A DNA stretch of 64,000 nt from Paenibacillus sp. BIHB 4019 (GTDB taxonomy: Bacteria; Bacillota; Bacilli; Paenibacillales; Paenibacillaceae). This document shows, piece by piece, positions 61,779-64,000 of the stretch (within the stretch, counting starts at the first letter, position 1; each line of letters begins with the position of its first letter). The notes beneath the pieces are model-generated. The model ran no database searches, was not told the origin of the DNA, and worked only from the letters and a program-made list of their open reading frames with translations. Location: NCBI RefSeq assembly GCF_002741035.1, contig NZ_CP016808.1, forward strand, positions 4,450,501 through 4,514,500, in the 5' to 3' direction. Made by a program: the position numbers and the translations under genes.

Positions 61779-62681
61779 TTGAGCACAAACATTTATTTCC
61801 GCAGGTATTGGCAGCTTTACGCGCTGATTTCACTCCCGCTCCTTTATTTTCTGGTGTTCAAATATGGACCGATGTGGGGCGTGCAAATCGCATTCAAGGA
61901 TTTTAACCTGTTTCAAGGCATTTCGGGCAGTGAATGGATTGGCTTTGATGCTTTTATTGAAGTTTTCAAGATGAAGGATTTTTATTTGACGCTTCGCAAT
62001 ACGTTAATGCTTAATATTTTGGATTTATTAGTATCCTTCCCTGCTCCATTAATTTTAGCGATTATGCTGTATGAAGCGAAATGGGTTTGGTTCAAAAAAA
62101 TATCGCAAACGATTTTGTATATTCCCCATTTTATATCATGGGTCATTATAGGCGGCATTGTATATCAAGTATTTGGCACGCAATCCGGCATGATTAACAA
62201 TTTTTTAAGCTCGCTTGGCTTTGATGCCATTCCGTTTTTAACGGATAAGAAGGATTGGCTGGTCACGTATTTGGCAACAGGCGTGTGGCAAAGCGCAGGC
62301 TGGGGAACGATTTTATATTTGGCCGCATTGACCGGCATTAACCGCGAGCTGTTCGAAGCGGCGGAGGTTGATGGCGCGGGGCGCTTTAAACGGATTTGGC
62401 ATATTACCCTTCCAGGCCTCAAAACGACAATTGTAACGCTGCTCATTATCAATCTTGGCAATATGATTACAATAGGCTTTGAACGGCCATATATTATCGG
62501 CAATTTGGCGGTTCGCGAATATTCGGATGTACTGAGCACCTTCGTATACCGCGTCGGTATTCAATCTGGTGAATATACGCTGGCGACGGTCGTTGGTTTG
62601 TTTCAGGCTGTTGTAGGACTGATCTTCGTCCTCGGCGCCAATTATGCATCTAAAAAACTAACAGATGAGAGCATACTGTAG
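61779..62681 (+). CDS. Sugar ABC transporter permease, LplB-like
   Basis: A 300-residue permease with about six helices. YFRRYWQLYALISLPLLYFLVFKYGPMWGVQIAFKDFNLFQGISGSEWIGFDAF is the family N-terminus, and the EAA loop is ELFEAAEVDGAGRFKRIWHITLPGL. Translation probably starts at TTG 61779, with AAGGGGC upstream; no ATG is better placed. It pairs with the next gene. Confidence 0.88.
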   Translation: MSTNIYFRRYWQLYALISLPLLYFLVFKYGPMWGVQIAFKDFNLFQGISGSEWIGFDAFIEVFKMKDFYLTLRNTLMLNILDLLVSFPAPLILAIMLYEAKWVWFKKISQTILYIPHFISWVIIGGIVYQVFGTQSGMINNFLSSLGFDAIPFLTDKKDWLVTYLATGVWQSAGWGTILYLAALTGINRELFEAAEVDGAGRFKRIWHITLPGLKTTIVTLLIINLGNMITIGFERPYIIGNLAVREYSDVLSTFVYRVGIQSGEYTLATVVGLFQAVVGLIFVLGANYASKKLTDESIL

Positions 62682-62707
62682 CTCTTACGGAAAGGTGCGG
62701 AGGATTC

Positions 62708-63583
62708 ATGAATGAACGTACGGCAAATCGCGTATTTGATACGGTAAATATTGTTTTGCTTGCACTCGCAGTAGTCGTTTGTATTTTGCCGTTTCTGCAT
62801 ATTATTGCGGTATCGCTCAGCTCGAATTTGGCAATAACATCGGGCAGGGTAACCCTCTTCCCGGTCGGATTTAACTGGGATGCGTACGGCAAGGTTTTTT
62901 CGGATATGACGATGATTCGATCATTGGGCTTTACTGTTTTTCTGACGGCACTTTGTGCCGCGCTATGTATGGCGATGACGATTGTTGCTGCCTATCCGTT
63001 AACAAAATCGCAGCTTAAAGGAAGAAAGCTGTTTATGATTTTAATCGTCATCACGATGTTTTTTACAGGGGGCATCATTCCGGAATATATCCTCGTGCGT
63101 GACCTGAATTTGCTCAATACGGTGTGGGCGCTTGTGCTGCCGGGTCTGATTAGTCCTTTTTATCTGATTATTCTGATTTCATTCTTTAATGGCATTCCGA
63201 AAAGCTTAGAGGAAGCAGCTGAAATTGATGGCAGCTCGCATTTTGGCACGCTGATGCGCATCATATTGCCGCTTTCCCTGCCTGTTATGGCGACGCTTTG
63301 TCTCTTTTACGCCGTCGGGCGCTGGAACGGCTTTCAGGATACGCTCATGTATATTTCCAAGCCGGAGCTGTACCCGATTCAGCTCAAGCTGTATCAAATG
63401 ATTCAGAACAATATGGTTTCAGAGCTGGCCATCCTTGAAGGCCACAGCGGTACGCAGCAAATTACGCCAGAAAGCTTGAAATCAGCGAGTGTTATTTTTG
63501 CTACAGTTCCGATATTGCTCGTATACCCATGGCTGCAGCGTTACTTTGTCAGTGGCGTAATGCTTGGAGCAGTGAAAGGATAA
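62708..63583 (+). CDS. Sugar ABC transporter permease, YtcP-like
   Basis: A 291-residue permease, partner of the preceding gene. VCILPFLHIIAVSLSSNLAITSGRVTLFPVGFNWDAYGKVF is the signature N-terminal segment, the EAA loop is SLEEAAEIDGSSHFGTLMRIILPLS, and it ends with FVSGVMLGAVKG. ATG 62708 has AAGGTGCGGAGG before it. As in the first sugar operon, no ATPase is encoded, so a shared MsmX-type ATPase is assumed. Confidence 0.88.
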   Translation: MNERTANRVFDTVNIVLLALAVVVCILPFLHIIAVSLSSNLAITSGRVTLFPVGFNWDAYGKVFSDMTMIRSLGFTVFLTALCAALCMAMTIVAAYPLTKSQLKGRKLFMILIVITMFFTGGIIPEYILVRDLNLLNTVWALVLPGLISPFYLIILISFFNGIPKSLEEAAEIDGSSHFGTLMRIILPLSLPVMATLCLFYAVGRWNGFQDTLMYISKPELYPIQLKLYQMIQNNMVSELAILEGHSGTQQITPESLKSASVIFATVPILLVYPWLQRYFVSGVMLGAVKG

Positions 63584-63594
63584 TCAACCTCATC

Positions 63595-64000
63595 ATGAAT
63601 GACGCGAAAAAAATGCTGCTAAAGCTGCGAGCCTTGTACTTGTTTACAGGGCTCGCTGGCGGTTTGTTCAACCCTTATTTAACGACGCTGCTCGTTCATC
63701 AAGGCATGTCGGCGGGTCAGGTAGGCATGATGATGTCTCTCGGCACGCTGCTGTCTATCATCGTTCAGCCATTCTGGGGCTACATGGTGGACCGCTACCG
63801 CCAGACGAAGCTGGTGCTTGTATGCAGCATCGGAATGCCCGCGGTGCTCGCTTACTTTTACAATGTTCAAATTTTTGCGCTGCTCGTCATCGTGTATACA
63901 ACGTCGATTATTTTCAGCGTGACGCAAAGCCCGATCGCCGATTCCTATGCCGTTACCGCTGCCCGCGAAGGGCGCACCTCCTATGGCACGATTCGCAGCC
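63595..64000 (+). CDS. MFS transporter, 3'-truncated
   Basis: The first 135 residues of an MFS protein run off the window end in an open frame. LRALYLFTGLAGGLFNPYLTTLLVHQGMSAGQVGMMMSLGTLLSIIVQPFWGYMVDRYRQTKLVL contains helices 1-3 and the loop 2-3 motif GYMVDRYRQTK, similar to the oligosaccharide/H+ symporter or YwbF-like group. It starts 12 bases after the last permease and is likely the next gene of that operon. The ribosome site is distant (AAAGGA); the start may be later. Confidence 0.75.
   Translation, partial: MNDAKKMLLKLRALYLFTGLAGGLFNPYLTTLLVHQGMSAGQVGMMMSLGTLLSIIVQPFWGYMVDRYRQTKLVLVCSIGMPAVLAYFYNVQIFALLVIVYTTSIIFSVTQSPIADSYAVTAAREGRTSYGTIRS

Noticed and set aside
1..64000. Search by eye for CRISPR arrays, tRNA, rRNA, phage genes and transposases
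   Set aside because: No direct-repeat spacer array, no tRNA-like cloverleaf and no transposase or integrase signature was recognised; structured RNAs of unknown type cannot be excluded without folding searches.

Overview
The window reads as a chromosomal segment of a Paenibacillus-like Gram-positive bacterium (Bacillota). Signs of this are strong AGGAGG-type ribosome sites with frequent TTG and GTG starts, lipobox substrate-binding proteins with no outer-membrane partners, an S-layer-homology (SLH) surface protein, AraC regulators fused to binding-protein domains, and a large two-TM sensor/AraC regulator beside a LplA/LplB/YtcP-type sugar transporter. No rRNA, tRNA, CRISPR array, phage or insertion sequence was recognised. 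Both edges cut genes.

Layout. 1-2025: a strictosidine-synthase-like lactonase fragment and a luciferase-like flavin oxidoreductase. 2142-7538: a GntR/LacI hybrid (AraR-type) repressor divergent from an arabino-oligosaccharide uptake operon (binding protein, two permeases, GH43 enzyme), with a palindrome and a cre-like site between them. 7783-10599: nitroreductase, MarR regulator and FAD monooxygenase, with three copies of one palindromic operator. 10705-18762: an oligopeptide ABC transporter with two tandem OppA paralogues followed by OppB, C, D and F.

18936-41703 is an iron/metal region marked by six Fur-box-like palindromes. It holds a staphyloferrin-B-like siderophore locus: SbnA, SbnB, SbnH, one SbnE-like and two tandem SbnF-like NIS synthetases and an MFS exporter. 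It also has two siderophore-binding lipoproteins, a FecCD permease pair without its ATPase, three AraC regulators carrying siderophore-binding-like C-terminal domains, and a NikA/CntA-like binding protein coupled to an MFS protein. SbnC and SbnG equivalents are not seen, so the product is probably not staphyloferrin B itself. This is the best candidate here for an undescribed system.

41747-46484 holds a DoxX-like protein, leucine dehydrogenase, an MFS/TetR divergent pair and a SnoaL-like protein. 46658-52160 is a urease operon behind an exact GlnR/TnrA-type box: ureA, a fused ureB-ureC gene, ureF, ureG with histidine-rich ends, ureD and a NicO-type nickel permease; ureE is absent. 52250-56914 (minus) is an SLH protein with a near-identical 236-residue internal duplication, preceded by an AT-rich DUF115/Maf-type gene. 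57405-64000 is a sensor-type AraC regulator followed by a LplA/LplB/YtcP-like sugar transporter and the start of an MFS gene.

The genes suggest a plant- or soil-associated lifestyle: arabinan and oligosaccharide uptake, peptide scavenging, nitrogen-controlled urea use with nickel supply, and competition for iron. Product names rest on motifs and remembered family sequences, not on database searches.
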